Source: Panulirus ornatus
Taxonomy: Eukaryota > Arthropoda > Malacostraca > Decapoda > Palinuridae
Assembly (NCBI RefSeq): GCF_036320965.1
Contig: NC_092262.1
Span: 4,163,587-4,227,586 of the forward strand
Direction of reading: 5' to 3'
DNA length: 64,000 bases
Below, piece after piece: positions 24,001-33,545 of the stretch; the first letter of the stretch is position 1, and each line of letters opens with the position of its first letter. The notes under the pieces were generated by a model. The model was given only the letters and a program-made list of their open reading frames with translations, did no database searches and had not been told where the DNA came from. The position numbers and the translations under genes are program-made.

Positions 24001-25385
24001 GAACCACTATTCCATCAAACATACCCATTTTTGCTTTCCGAGATAATGTTCTCGACTTCCACACATTCTTCAAGGCTCCCAGAATTTTCGCCCCCTCCCC
24101 CACCCTATGATCCACTTCCGCTTCCATGGTTCCATCCGCTGCCAGATCCACTCCCAGATATCTAAAACACTTTACTTCCTCCAGTTTTTCTCCTGTTGTT
24201 ATGCCTGATATTACTGAATGCTTAATAAGGAGTGCAGTTGATGATGAATTAGTTCCCTAAAAGTGCATAAGCACAGGTTACCATATATTTTTTCTCTTTT
24301 TTTGCACAGAGCCACCACCACCTCCACCAAGATCCATATCACTGGGGCCAGAGTCTGTCAGTAATGAAGTCAAATCAGATGTTACTTCTCTGGACAGCCT
24401 TTCAATTGATAGTATAGTTTTAGCTCAGATACCGGAAAGGAGCTCCCCAGATGGAGAAGATAGTGGCAATTCAACCAATCAGTGTGTTGGACCTACAGGA
24501 CCTGCAAGTATGAGTGCAGATGCTTGGTCGTCTGACTGGGAGGAAATACAAGATGTTCCATCTGAAGACTTCTCTCGTGTCATACTGTCAGTCAATGAAG
24601 AAAAAGCTGATTTGCAGTTAAAGGATAATGACTTGGGGATGGATGTGATGAAAGAAGGGGTTACTACATCTACTGCAAAACCTAAGATTATCAGTAAAGT
24701 AAAGATGAGCACACCTGTGGAAAATAAATCATTGTCTGTAGGCAGTAGTAATAACATTAGGGAAGTTATGTCAGGGTCATGTCCAATGAATGTGAAACCA
24801 AGTTCAGGAATGAAGCTTATAAGTTTAAAGCATAAGGAAATAGCAGATAATAGCATACATTTGAAGAGAACTCAAAATCTTGGTGAAGAGTTTGATGTCT
24901 TAGCAATTAAAGTGAATAAAAAGCGGGATGCAGAAATGGACCTGTTCGCAGACCTTGCACCTAAGTTTGATACAAAGAAGTTTGACTTGGAAACGATGTT
25001 GATGGAAGCTAATTATAAGATGAAGGGAATACAAAAAGTACGCACACCATCAGTTTCAGAGACCTTAGCTGGGCTTGACACAAGTGGAGCAGATGATTCA
25101 TGGGGAGGAGAAGGTGGATGGGGGGATCAGATTGATTTATTTGATATATCTCCATTAACTACTGAAAGTAATTCACCTTCTAAGTTTTTCCACAAAGATT
25201 CAGAGATGAAATCAGTGTCATTATCTGCAAGTAATCATTCTCCAACAGATTTTGTTGCTACTAGTACTGGAAACTCATTATCTCCTGCAGTGAACTTGCC
25301 TTCAACTCGTTTGCATAGTAGTGGTTTAATAAATACGAGTGAAGCAAAGGATGTTTGGGATGATGGCTGGGGTGATGATTTTTGA
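8776..25385 (+). CDS. SCYL3: SCYL3 (SCY1-like pseudokinase 3 / PACE-1) orthologue, 11 coding exons, 826 aa
   Basis: The spliced product is 826 residues (2,481 nt with stop; human SCYL3 is about 740). Residues 1-19 begin MGNTDSAL, a Gly-2/Ser-6 myristoylation-type start that resembles the vertebrate protein. Residues about 20-270 are a protein-kinase fold: RHPGLLKYL, VLVMERATPL, FLHDRAGVSHNNVSG and WKLWGLE follow the SCYL3 order. The catalytic HRD and DFG motifs are replaced (HNN, GLE) and no Gly-rich loop or VAIK lysine is seen, so this is a pseudokinase. Residues about 270-430 look like helical HEAT-type repeats (LLLGIRDSSDSLVMSTLHAL). The tail is low-complexity and acidic, with NLGEEFDVLAIKVNKK and EMDLFADLAPKF, both diagnostic of SCYL3, and ends DVWDDGWGDDF. 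In vertebrates the protein binds ezrin and sits at Golgi and cell-edge membranes; that role is carried over by homology. All junctions are GT-AG and phases agree. Exon 1 and the exon 5/6 junction are the least certain parts. Confidence 0.93.
11060..11176 (+). CDS. SCYL3: SCYL3 exon 2 (residues 20-58)
   Basis: 39 codons, phase 0 on both sides, acceptor TGTTTCAG and donor GTGATG. It encodes VYEDWTMAPGDLEGVPVTVF and a short basic stretch SSRKRP. This is where an active kinase would carry the glycine loop and the beta-3 lysine; neither is visible, and the segment looks shorter than the vertebrate one. Confidence 0.88.
12226..12414 (+). CDS. SCYL3: SCYL3 exon 3 (residues 59-121, kinase-like N/C-lobe hinge)
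   Basis: 63 codons, phase 0 on both sides, acceptor GATTTAG and donor GTATGT. It contains YRHPGLLKYLDG, the hinge-like VVLVMERATPLLHQDLE and LSIIDTLVFLHDR, all closely matching SCY1-family proteins. Confidence 0.93.
12772..12871 (+). mobile_element. LINE 3'-end fragment (tail only) in SCYL3 intron 3
   Basis: The last 60-90 bases of the local LINE family (GGGTTGGGCCATTCTTTCGT, then the CTACCTCGCTAATGCGGGAG core and an A/T-rich tail). It is flanked by a 9-bp direct repeat ATCATTAAA at 12763-12771 and 12872-12880, read as a target-site duplication. It is an extreme 5' truncation. Confidence 0.8.
13068..13159 (+). CDS. SCYL3: SCYL3 exon 4 (residues 122-152, degenerate catalytic loop)
   Basis: Acceptor TTTATAG, donor GTGAGA, ends in phase 2. 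AGVSHNNVSGASIFVTPDG replaces the catalytic loop (HNN where kinases have HRD), and WKLWGLEYSC replaces the DFG region. The same substitutions are typical of SCYL3. Confidence 0.92.
14500..14669 (+). CDS. SCYL3: SCYL3 exon 5 (residues 152-209)
   Basis: Acceptor TTTCCATAG; the first base completes a serine codon split by intron 4. It encodes FGELTRDHIEHINSY, then SIPPDDKSRISPAYQHARDS and YAFACLVEDIL, which matches the SCYL3 activation segment to helix F region. Ends in phase 1 before GTTAGC, a non-canonical-looking but acceptable donor. Confidence 0.9.
14826..15012 (+). CDS. SCYL3: SCYL3 exon 6 (residues 209-271, end of kinase-like domain)
   Basis: Of three nearby AG acceptors only ATTACCAG (ending 14825) keeps the frame open; the two upstream ones run into stops. 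It encodes EVAGAADFLSLVQKSGL and RPRLAVLADHHMF, the C-lobe end, and finishes in phase 2 at GTGAGT. Confidence 0.88.
15311..17027 (-). mobile_element. LINE (non-LTR retrotransposon), longest copy, broken RT, in SCYL3 intron 6
   Basis: On the minus strand the 5' part (17022-16525) encodes 165 residues with KMKAGKAAGLDGIAVEFIKK, YRGISLLSIPGK, EEQCGFRSGRGCVDQVFALK and motif A AFMDLE. The second part (16513-15491, 340 residues) has RQGCVMSPWLFNLFMDG, the FADD active-site box at about 16251-16263 and a C-terminal region with CEAWAMDR and GRPNWRWKDGVKK. The two frames are split by what looks like a 2-bp AG/CT expansion near 16570-16575. The endonuclease is missing (5' truncation at about 17027). The tail lies at 15311-15490. 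The clade is not certain; the YRGISLLS and C-terminal signature recall RTE-like elements. Confidence 0.9.
17040..17273 (-). mobile_element. SINE-like repeat (family A), minus copy
   Basis: Reverse-complement match to the repeat at 47798-48050: CTATCCCCAGGG end, GGAGGATTTCCAGCCC, TTCCTTCTTTTGGAAAATTA, GGCCCCCTTCTC and the tail core GCGTTAGCAAGGTAGCG. It is inserted beside the truncated 5' end of the LINE at 15311-17027. Confidence 0.75.
17271..17345 (+). mobile_element. LINE 3'-end fragment (tail only) in SCYL3 intron 6
   Basis: CCATTCTTTCGTCTGTTTCC followed by the CTACCTCGCTAACGCAGGAG core and a GCAAAATAAATAAAAATG tail in sense orientation to SCYL3. It abuts the minus-strand SINE-like repeat directly. 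Confidence 0.8.
17408..17547 (+). CDS. SCYL3: SCYL3 exon 7 (residues 271-318, HEAT-like)
   Basis: Acceptor CTTTTAG, donor GTAAGT, phase 1 exit. It encodes SVAENLRQYPEELVSSTLAK and HLMPKVLIPKN, helical-pair sequence matching the start of the SCYL3 HEAT region. It lies between two LINE-loaded introns. Confidence 0.9.
17733..17782 (-). mobile_element. Minimal 50-bp LINE tail insertion in SCYL3 intron 7
   Basis: Only TTTGCTTTGTCGCTGTCTCC plus CGCGTTTGCGAGGTAGC and a (ATTT)n-type tail are present. A 7-bp direct repeat CGTAAAT flanks it at 17726-17732 and 17783-17789. This looks like the shortest product of LINE reverse transcription in the window. Confidence 0.7.
18127..18830 (+). mobile_element. 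LINE copy, 5'-truncated and internally deleted, sense in SCYL3 intron 7
   Basis: It starts inside the RT (RKLRVNVNKSKVIRYSRGEG) and stays open through DGVKKILCDRGL to about 18763. It then jumps directly to the terminal tail core TTTCCTTGCGCTACCTCGC, skipping roughly 480 bases of C-terminus and 3' UTR, and ends in 21 A. A perfect 12-bp repeat AGAGAACTTGTT at 18117-18128 and 18831-18842 marks the target-site duplication. Confidence 0.93.
19237..20330 (+). mobile_element. LINE copy, 5'-truncated, sense in SCYL3 intron 7
   Basis: It starts near GACAAGTCAATTGGG in the RT C-terminal half. A frameshift in GGTGGGGAGGGGGCG precedes the longest open part (19388-19894, MLYGCEAWAIDRVVRRRLDV, GHMERMSEEKLTKRIYV). 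A 3' UTR with (TATG)-rich sequence follows, then the tail core and (AAAT)n. It carries AATAAA in sense with SCYL3. Confidence 0.9.
20397..20572 (+). CDS. SCYL3: SCYL3 exon 8 (residues 318-376, HEAT-like)
   Basis: Acceptor ATCTAG, donor GTAAGT, phase 0 exit. It encodes DEVFQRDIVPHLVSLFGVHD and VRGILLIYLPYYVSLIPKDV, a clear helix-turn-helix HEAT unit conserved in SCY1 proteins. Confidence 0.93.
20605..21067 (-). mobile_element. LINE 3'-UTR insertion in SCYL3 intron 8, with clean target-site duplication
   Basis: 463 bases of the non-coding 3' end only, from the tail (CTTTGTCGCTGTCTCCCGCG) to GACAGCACGTTGACCCC. The 13-bp repeat TGTTTATTTGAAT at 20592-20604 and 21068-21080 flanks it exactly. This copy defines the 3' UTR of the family best. 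Confidence 0.93.
21081..22289. other. Rest of SCYL3 intron 8
   Basis: AT-rich sequence with no recognisable exon, RNA gene or repeat. It runs to the acceptor of exon 9 (ACATACAG, ending 22289). Confidence 0.6.
22290..22439 (+). CDS. SCYL3: SCYL3 exon 9 (residues 377-426, HEAT-like)
   Basis: 50 codons, phase 0 on both sides, acceptor ACATACAG and donor GTCAGT. LPELLLGIRDSSDSLVMSTL and ELVPILGANTVIGENRQNLF are the best-conserved block of the family. Confidence 0.94.
22770..22896 (+). CDS. SCYL3: SCYL3 exon 10 (residues 427-469, linker)
   Basis: Acceptor TACACAG, donor GTTTGT, phase 1 exit. Serine-rich low-complexity linker (LLPSSVSSKPA) after the HEAT region. No domain is visible; it is supported by the open frame and phase match alone. 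Confidence 0.82.
23233..23390 (+). mobile_element. SINE-like repeat (family A), internally deleted copy in SCYL3 intron 10
   Basis: TATCCCTGGGGATAGG start, CCCACGTATTCC, then directly AAAAGAAGGAGTAGAGAAGG and the tail core CTACCTCGCTATCACGGGAA. About 80 bases of the middle seen at 47798-48050 are missing. Confidence 0.75.
23401..24189 (-). mobile_element. LINE copy, 5'-truncated, antisense in SCYL3 intron 10
   Basis: Minus strand: open from 24151 to 23576 (KNVWKSRTLSRKAKMGMF, LYGCEAWTMDRVVRRRMDV, GRPHWRWKDGVKK), followed by a shortened 3' UTR, the tail core and a T run (A tail). CTCCTGTT at 23393-23400 and 24190-24197 is a probable 8-bp target-site duplication. Confidence 0.9.
24310..25385 (+). 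CDS. SCYL3: SCYL3 exon 11 (residues 469-826, C-terminal tail and stop)
   Basis: Acceptor TTTGCACAG; the exon opens with a six-proline run and runs 358 codons to TGA at 25383-25385. It carries SADAWSSDWEEIQDVPSEDF, NLGEEFDVLAIKVNKK, EMDLFADLAPKF, DDSWGGEGGWGDQ and DVWDDGWGDDF. The LGEEF and DxFAD blocks match vertebrate SCYL3, while the rest is unconserved and probably disordered. Confidence 0.94.
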
Positions 25386-28080
25386 GTTGATATTTAGTAA
25401 AGCTAAGTATGTATAGATATCTTTTGAAAACACAGTCTGGAGAATATACTGGATATATATTCTAAGATTATTTTTCATTAGTGATGCTTTTCTGTGAATG
25501 TTTCAACTAGTTTCCTGTACAAGGTTATTTTAAAGTGACAGTTTCCAGTCCTTTTGAGTTTTGTCTTTTATGTTCGTTCATATTACTTCATTAATAGTGA
25601 TATAGGGAAATTAATGCAGAATGAATACAGGATTTTTAACTAGTCACTCCTTGAAATGTTAATTTAGATGGAGTATACTTGTAAATTTTTCATTTGGTCA
25701 GTATTTTTTTAAGGAACTTCCTGAATAAGTTAGGTCATAAGATTCTCCATACATGGATCTAGACTTTCTTAATTCAGAAGTCAGAATTATTTAACATGAC
25801 CAAGTTGAAGTGGGAACATTGATTTTAGAATAAAAGCTGGTAACAATATGCAAAAACTGCCAGGTTACCAAAAATTTAGCAGCAGATATAAGTGAGCAGC
25901 GGGTGGTCAAGTTCATTGCAGGTCAATGATCATGTTGATACTGATTGAAGCCCCAGGACTGGTCATGTTAGGTCATTACTGGATACTGACTCAACACACT
26001 CCAAACAAGGCTCATCATTATAGTTTATCACATAGGAGCTGTCCCCATCTCAGCATTGTTTCCCCAGATTGGGGAGCTATCTTATGGTTGTCTAAATTGT
26101 ACGATAGCGTGTTCAAGTGAAAAGCACAAAACAGTCTTTTTATAGGTACTTGTGTGAATAAATTGAGGTTCTTTGTTCAACATATCCCTCTTTGGTGTGC
26201 AAGTTTTACTGTGATGCTTAGCAGTGAAAATCAGAAGTCTACAGAGCCTTTGACTTGACAAAAGATTGATCAGATGTCATGCAGTGTAGAGCTATCATTT
26301 TTTCTTGAACAACTAGCCACAGAAAGTCATTTCCTTGAATGCACTCATCTTTCCATACATTAGTAAACTATCAGATAACCCATAAATGTTGCTTATTGTG
26401 ACAGATATGTACTAAGGTAGTAATGAGACATGAACTGCTAGTCAGGATTTAATTCTCAGCATTTCGAATTTTGTTTTTCTGAAGAATATTATCCTGAGGA
26501 AGATAGCTGTTGGATCGTTGAGAATCAAATCCAGTTTAACAGCTCATGTCATTGCTACCTGATTGCCTACCGATTAATCCCACCAACTCCTGCTGTAATA
26601 GTCCAACTGTTTGACTTGTTTATAACAGTTAGGGTGTGATAAGGGACATTTTAATAGGATTGTATTATATGCAGCATTAATCAGCTTTCTGATTTTTTGC
26701 TCAAGTTTTCATTCTGTACGTAGTCACAGATGTCTTGTCATTAGAATGAAGTTCCAGTATGGTAAATAAGCTCTGCCCTCTAAATCCCTTTTTTTTTATA
26801 ACTTTGAAAAATACATAAGTACTCCTGTAGGGCTTGCAAAACCATTTTCTGAATCATTGTGTTCATTGGATGATTCTTCGTACAAACATGAGCTTGACAT
26901 GTAAGAGTAAGGTCAGGTCTTCATGATTTATCTTGAGGCCTAGAAAATCAGTGATGAATTGGATTTTGGAGAAATATGTCTCAGACAAACATGCTTAAGA
27001 AGCTAGATGAGTAATTGTGTGGGATTGATAAACTAGTAATTAACTTTTGTAATGTCAGTTATTTTTTTGTAATTAGCAGGCTCACAGTGGCTGGTTGTTG
27101 AGGATGAAACTACAAGTAGATTTCTGGAGTTTGTGCAGTCATTTGCGTAAATGAGTTAAAGGCACTGGTCTCCCTGTTGTCCCAGCACAGAAAGAAATTT
27201 TGTATCCCTTAGAAAGGAATGCAGAAACCAGCTTGTGTTTAATCAGAAAGTAAGTGTCCTCTGAACACATTTCTTGGAATGTACTGTAACTTAATGTTGA
27301 ATTGATTCAATTGTTAATCTGCTGTATTTTCTCTGTAAATATTTATCATACAATAAGATGAATTGCCCTGGTAAAGCTGATGTAGATATGAAGCTTTTTT
27401 ACTTATTTTTTATATACTAGAAATCAGATTTTGAGGAAGCTCCCATTATAAAGTTATTTTTCAATTTGTATTACTGTCATTAAAAAGATTTATAAATTTT
27501 AGTATTTTTATATTAAGATCTGGATTGATATGTTCATAAGTATTGAAATTCAACCTGTGAAATTAGTATTTTACATTGTCATGTGTATTGAAGCACTTTT
27601 GTCAATATCTCATAATAATTAAGGTGTATTTTCAATGGATTTTATGCTGAGGTAAAGCAAATTTGATTTTTGGTTGTATGATTCTCTAAGGTTTTGAGAT
27701 GGCATACTTTTTTGTACAACTTAATGTAGTTAGAAAATAACTACGGTGTTCCTAGGACAAGCACATACCTGACTTGATGACTGAAGCACTTTAGATTTAA
27801 AATACTATGGCAATATACCAAAAAGATAATATCAGAATATAGTGTCTGTAATTGTAATGCTTATTATATTAAACATGAGTAGGCATAGGAATGAGAAGGA
27901 CTGGGGCACTGATATCTTCCTTGTCTTAACAAGGGGAATCAGAAACAAGTCTAGGCCTTCTTTTTTTTTGTACAAATGCTTCAACTACCCTGGCAAAGCA
28001 CTGTCAAAATTAGACATAAAGTGACCTCATTTGCTTACCTTTCCTTTAGCTGTAATTTATATTTACTGAAACCAAAGCCC
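25386..28080. other. SCYL3 3' UTR and downstream AT-rich sequence
   Basis: No open frame of note and no repeat recognised. Part must be the SCYL3 3' UTR; its end is not fixed. Confidence 0.5.
25829..26162 (+). promoter_or_regulatory. Candidate polyadenylation signals of SCYL3
   Basis: AATAAA occurs at 25829-25834 and 26157-26162, 444 and 772 bases after the stop codon. Either could end the transcript, but the region is AT-rich and further hexamers lie downstream, so this is only a candidate. Confidence 0.3.
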
Positions 28081-28084
28081 ATCC

Positions 28085-28262
28085 ACACCCAAGCCTTTAT
28101 AGATTGTTCCATGGTTTACCTTTACCACTTCATATACCCTGGTTCAGCCCATTGACAGCATATTATTAATAGTAATGATGATATATTTTTTCATACATGC
28201 TTGCCATTTCCCGTATGTGAGGTGAGTGAGGTAGCATTCAAGAACAGATGACAGAGCCTAAG
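28085..28262 (-). mobile_element. Old, decayed LINE and SINE-like tail remnants
   Basis: CCATGGTTTACC...CTTCATATACCCTGGTTCA and CCCATTGACAGCA (28115-28165) are diverged LINE 3' UTR. TTGCCATTTCCCGT...GAGGTAGCATTCAAGAACAG (28202-28262) is a diverged family A tail. Both are much more degraded than the intronic copies. Confidence 0.6.
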
Positions 28263-28276
28263 AGGGAAAATTCCTT

Positions 28277-28347
28277 GATAATGATAATAATAATAATAAT
28301 AATGATAATAATAATAATAATGATAGCATTGATAATTATAATAATGA
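28277..28347. repeat. (AAT/GAT)n trinucleotide microsatellite
   Basis: Interrupted run of ATAATAATGATAATAATAAT type. Confidence 0.9.
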
Positions 28348-31300
28348 CTTTGTTCATGGGTTATTGTAAAGTGCTTGCAATCTGAAAATTAGAGAAAATG
28401 CATTTTTAAGATAGGGTGGCTTTCACAAGGAGAGAGAGTCAGACAAACATTCCATACACAAACATGTTGGGCTATAAAATGTTGATAATCATTGGAATTA
28501 GGCTGCTTTTCTTGCTGTGTGCATAAGTTCAAATGGGCTTGATGCTGTTGTGGTGCTGAACTGCATCTCTAGATGATGGATCTGTGGTGGCAGAAGGTGG
28601 TTTCCTCAAGCAATAGGAGCACTATGAGGGTTGGTGGTATATAGTTGTAAACATTGGCCATAGCCCTTGGGGCATGTTTAAAAGAAACTCCAACCACTGC
28701 TGTGGTCCTACAGTTCATTTTTCTTTCAACTGCTTGATTTCTTTAAGGAGATTACTGATATATGATATAACAAATGATGTTTTGTTTATGTAGGTTAGGA
28801 GTGTCTTCAAGGAAATTTGGGGTTGGAGAGGGGTGAAAAGAGTCGGCGTGCTGATCACAGGTTGCTGTAAGAGTGCCAGGCATGTCATATTTTCTTGAAA
28901 GCTGAGAGCAAACTAATGTAGGAGGCAAACTAACCTACTACTGGAGAGATTCATAGCGTATCTTAGACAGGAACACATGAGGTCATAGTAGCACAGCATA
29001 GTAAGACCTTAGGAGTTAGGTTCGTGAGGGTAGGACTGAGATCACGCTGCAGTATCCAAACAAAAACTTGACCTATGTATCACTCATCAGTCCATGTTAT
29101 CAGTATCTTATTTCAAGAAACATATTTTTTCACCCCCCCTCCATGTTTTTTATGATCTGAAATAACAGAATTTTTGCCAATAAGTGGCTGACCACCTCAT
29201 GGTGATGTTTTAGTGTCATAATCCCTGATTGTCAGATAGATCTGACCAAGTCATTTTAACCTGGTATATGAGTCTGCTATTTTCTTGTCTTTTCTTCATT
29301 TGATGTATCTTGTAAATCTTTTTGATTATTGTCATGCGTGAAAGAAGCGCTAGATAGAATCAGGCAGTAATGTAGAATTTGAAAAATGAATTTTTTTTAA
29401 GATAATCTGCTTGGAAGGTTGGATTTGCCTTTGGTCCCCTCTGTATACAGTTAAATGTCTCAGCACAAAAAATATAGTTACTGGTTGTGGATAAACATAG
29501 GAAAATGTGGATACAAAAGACCTTAGGTTGACTTTGTTGATACATTGTAGTCTTAGGTTTCATTTCCATGCATTCAGGAAAAATAGACGCAGGTATATCA
29601 TGCAGAATATTGAACGGTTTTTCACTTTTTAGATTGTTTTCAAACACAAAAATAATTGCATACTTGTATGTTTAATGTATGAAGGTTTAATGTATATTTG
29701 AAGATAGTTTATGCTACCTAAAGCAACTAATACTACCCAAGCTTAGAGGTCAATCATTATCTCTGTTTGGGATAATTGTAAATTGTAAGTGTTGACCTGG
29801 TTGCTTGAGCACATGTATTATATTCTGTAAAGAATTTCAGCCTTCATCTGATATATTTATCTGACAGAAATAATTTTGTGGTGTTTGTGCTGGTCCATGG
29901 GTGTAGTGTAAGGTTTTCAGGCTTTTTTCAGAGTTATGGTTGATGTTTGAATACCAGTCATATGTACAGATGTTTACTCTTCGTCATGTCTACTGTTTTT
30001 TTTTTATATTTTGTTAACACCACCACCTTTCGGAAGACCTTTAAAGTTAAGGGCCTGGAGAAATATCTGTGAATTAAGAATATTTAAGGAGGTATTATAA
30101 TTGGTTTAGTATGGACCTAAGACATGTAAAAGTGTTTTTTTTTTTCATTTGTTTAGTAGGCAATTTGTTTGCAATTGCTGCTTTTTTTGTGATATCTGAA
30201 AGATTCGTTAGGCATACCATCATTAATGAATAATGACTGAATAGGCAACAAGTTAGTCATTGCATTTTTTCTTTGTCGTCCTTTTGGGAGCCTGCAACTG
30301 AAATAGTTTCAGTTTTCATGAATTCATCAAGTTCTCAAGATGTCTCAAAAACTCTGTGATAAGTGCTTTCATGATTGCTATAGTAAAAGAAAAATCATCT
30401 TGATCCACATTGACGCTGACCAGTGTAGAGGCAGTGCTCGGAAGGACTTTTCTTATTTTTCAGTTTTGAAAGAGAAATTCTAGAAATGAAGTTTTTGGCT
30501 TAAAGTCTCGTTATTGTATAAGATGTTTGTATCCAAATTTTTCAGGCCTCCTATGTTGGTTTCACTATGGATCTGGAACAGCTTTGGTAGCACGTCAGCA
30601 GATATTGATTTTGTTAGATATTCAGTATCTTGTGTATCAGTGTTACTGGGTTGCTGATAGTACTCAAGCACTAAGTTCAAGGAAGGAGGGTAAAGACTTC
30701 TTTTTCATATTGAAATGGAACATCTAAATGCACCCAGTGCATGTCATAATCTAGGATAGATATGAATTTGAACAGCTATTTTCAAGTCCTTACCACAGGC
30801 CATTTTCAATTAAGTAATATTTCTCCATTTTGGTTGTATCTATGGCCGTGATACAAATCACCACTTATTTGAATATATAATTTAGTTGTTCTTTCCTGGA
30901 GGAACAAAATTTCTTCATTGGGAGGGTAGATAGATTTTCATTGCTCCATTGCAGTATATAGTATCTGAAGCATAAGCTTGGTTACAGGCTTCTAAAAAAT
31001 GGTTGAAGCATGTATGCATAATGACCGACTCTCTGCCTATTCTTAGTTCATTAATATTCACTGATTGTGTTCTCTACTGTTTTGCTATGCCAACAGTCTT
31101 GGAGAAGGCAAAGTTGTGAATTTTAAAGTATTTTTAAGGAAGATACAATCTCATAGCTCAAAAACTGTTGAATCAGTAGGCATATGAATACATCAAGAAA
31201 AGATTTTGAAAAGGAAGGAGAATCATTTTTGAAATTAGGTATTGATTGGATTCATTAAGGGATTCTCTCAGGTCTTTACCCCTTCACTGAATAGCCTCAT

Positions 31301-31962
31301 TAATATGAGAAGGAAACTTTTATTGTAATTTTCATGCTGATTAAAGTTGTGGTTGGTGTTTAGGAGAGGTTTTTGTATGAGCCATCCCTCTGTTGAGTGT
31401 GATAAAGTGCTCAAGGTACTGATAGAATTATGTTCTTATTGTAAATACATTACTGTATTACATTTTGTTAGCAGGGATTAGTAATCAAAATCACATGTAC
31501 AAAATATAGACAATATAGGGAAATGAAATTGTGAAATTATGCGAGATTTTAATGCTTTAACAAAAGTTAATCATACCTCTAGAGGTACTTTCCATAAACT
31601 ATTGCTTGTAACATTAACAGGGAAAGTTGACAGTCAGTATTACAATGCTTTTGTTATAATTCATTAGAAGACACTTAAGTGCTGGAAGACTGAAGGAAGT
31701 TATTTTGATATAGATTTTTTCTGAAATTGTCTTACTCTTTGTGAACTATTAGAAAGGCAAGTTAGTTATGCAACTACTATATAGATACTAATGAAGTTAT
31801 GCTCAAAATATGCCACAAAAAGACAAAAAGGTCTTGATTGTTGGGCACGTCGCTCTATTAGGGGTCATGATTTTTTAAAAGTTAGAAATTGATCCAAGTA
31901 TATTTTTGTCTATAGCATATGAAAACAAACAGTCCTCCAAATAGACATAAAGAAAATGTACT
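28348..31962. other. AT-rich intergenic stretch, no gene seen
   Basis: Short open frames here have no family resemblance and no splice-linked partner. No RNA gene was recognised. Confidence 0.5.
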
Positions 31963-32117
31963 CTTTACTGGGGTACTACTCGTTATCTGTTATCTTTACT
32001 GGGGTACTACTCGTTATCTGTTACCTTTTCTGGGGTACTACTCGTTATCTGTTACCTTTACTGGGGTACTACTCATTATCTGTTACCTTTACTGGGGTAC
32101 TACTCATTATTTATTAT
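31963..32117. repeat. Minisatellite, 31-bp unit x 5
   Basis: Five nearly identical units starting CTTTACTGGGGTACTACTCG at 31963, 31994, 32025, 32056 and 32087. Changes are single-base (CGTT/CATT, CTTTACT/CTTTTCT). Confidence 0.95.
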
Positions 32118-33307
32118 CTTTCATCTTGTGATTTTGTGGCAGGTTATACATGATGCTAGTGTACCTTCCAGCTGACTTACAAGGGCAATGAAACTTTAGA
32201 TCTGAAGTATTCAGGCAGACTGATCATACATAATTCAGTGTTATACTTTTGGATGAAGTTTATTTCTATGAAACGCTTGATAGTAAATAAGTCTTTGGAC
32301 TTTGAAGGAGAGAAACTCCAGTCCTTTAACTTTGTTGAGAACCTCCAGCCATACCTTTTGCCTTTTTTCTGCAAAAGGGTCAGCTTTTTAGTCTGTTGAA
32401 TGTCTTATTTGACAGATATAGAGTTGTGATATGTGTCATATAGATTATTCTTCACATTTTTGTAGGTAATGCACACATGAAGAAAATTATGGAGTTATTA
32501 GAGGATGATTGTTTCTTCATGGTGTCTCCTCTCTGTCACATTTATGTTCCCTTTTAGAGAACGAATATTATCTTTGTGATAGTTGTGGTTTTGTAAACTA
32601 CATTTCTGCTCTCTGCAATTTATTTGTATTAAAGATTATTTATTATAAATCTCTTTAAACCAAAGAAAGTATTTCTCTGAATAAGTACCCTTTCATGACA
32701 TAGTCCTCAATATGAAATTACCCATGAAAATGAATATATATTAGATTTAGGCTAATTAGCCTAACTACATACAACTTTCTTAAATTTTTTTTTTTACATA
32801 ATTGATTTTCTTGCCTTAGCAAGGTTGTATCAGGAACAAAGAATGGCATTTCACACGCGCGGCGCACGCACGCACATTCATACTGTACAAATATGTAATC
32901 ATAGCAGAAACAGAGAGTAATGATGATTGAGAGGAAGAGATCTAGGGGCTTTGTAACAGAAGTACAATGTAGATTATTAAATAAAGCTAAAGAGAGAGGA
33001 ATATATGAAGTGTGAGAGGAATATATGAAGTTATAGGCAAGAGAATAAGGGACGTACAGTGTCTGTAAAGAATGATGTCCACTCCCAATGCATTTTCAAA
33101 GGTGATGTCACTCATACTCACAGATCCTCTTCTGACTGTAGGCCTCCTGTGGAGTCCCCTTCTGACAGCTCCTTGTCTAAAATTTTTTAGGTCATGTCCG
33201 GTCGTGTGTATTTTCTCACTGTAGTTATAATTCTGTGCTAGGCTTTCCCAGAAACAATCTCGTTTTGCTTCAAAGGACTGTACTGATGGTGCTGTTATTA
33301 CTTTTCA
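32118..33307. other. Intergenic stretch with a doubtful repeat tail
   Basis: No gene seen. TTGCCTTAGCAAGGTTGTATC at about 32810-32830 resembles a decayed family A tail on the minus strand. A short CG-rich ACGCGCGGCGCACGCACGC run lies near 32854. Confidence 0.4.
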
Positions 33308-33545
33308 AATCACCAGGTCCAGATGGGATACACCCTAGAGTACTCAAGGAAGTCAGCAGCATCATATGCACTCCCTAGCAATCACATTTCAAACATCCAT
33401 TAACACGGGAGAACTTCTGGAAGACTGGAAATGCACTAATATCACAGCCTTGTTTAAGTAAGGTAACAAGAAAGTAGCTGGTAATTATAGACCTGTTAGT
33501 TTGACTAGTATGCATGAAAATAGAAAGGTTTCTGTACCTTCCTGT
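33308..33545 (+). pseudogene. Fragment of a second, different LINE reverse transcriptase
   Basis: Translates in pieces to SPGPDGIHPRVLKEVSS, then after a frameshift to SINTGELLEDWK, and NKKVAGNYRPVSLTS. These are the RT start and the GNYRPVSLTS block of CR1/jockey-type elements, distinct from the GISLLS family in SCYL3 introns. Stops and frame changes make it dead. Confidence 0.8.
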
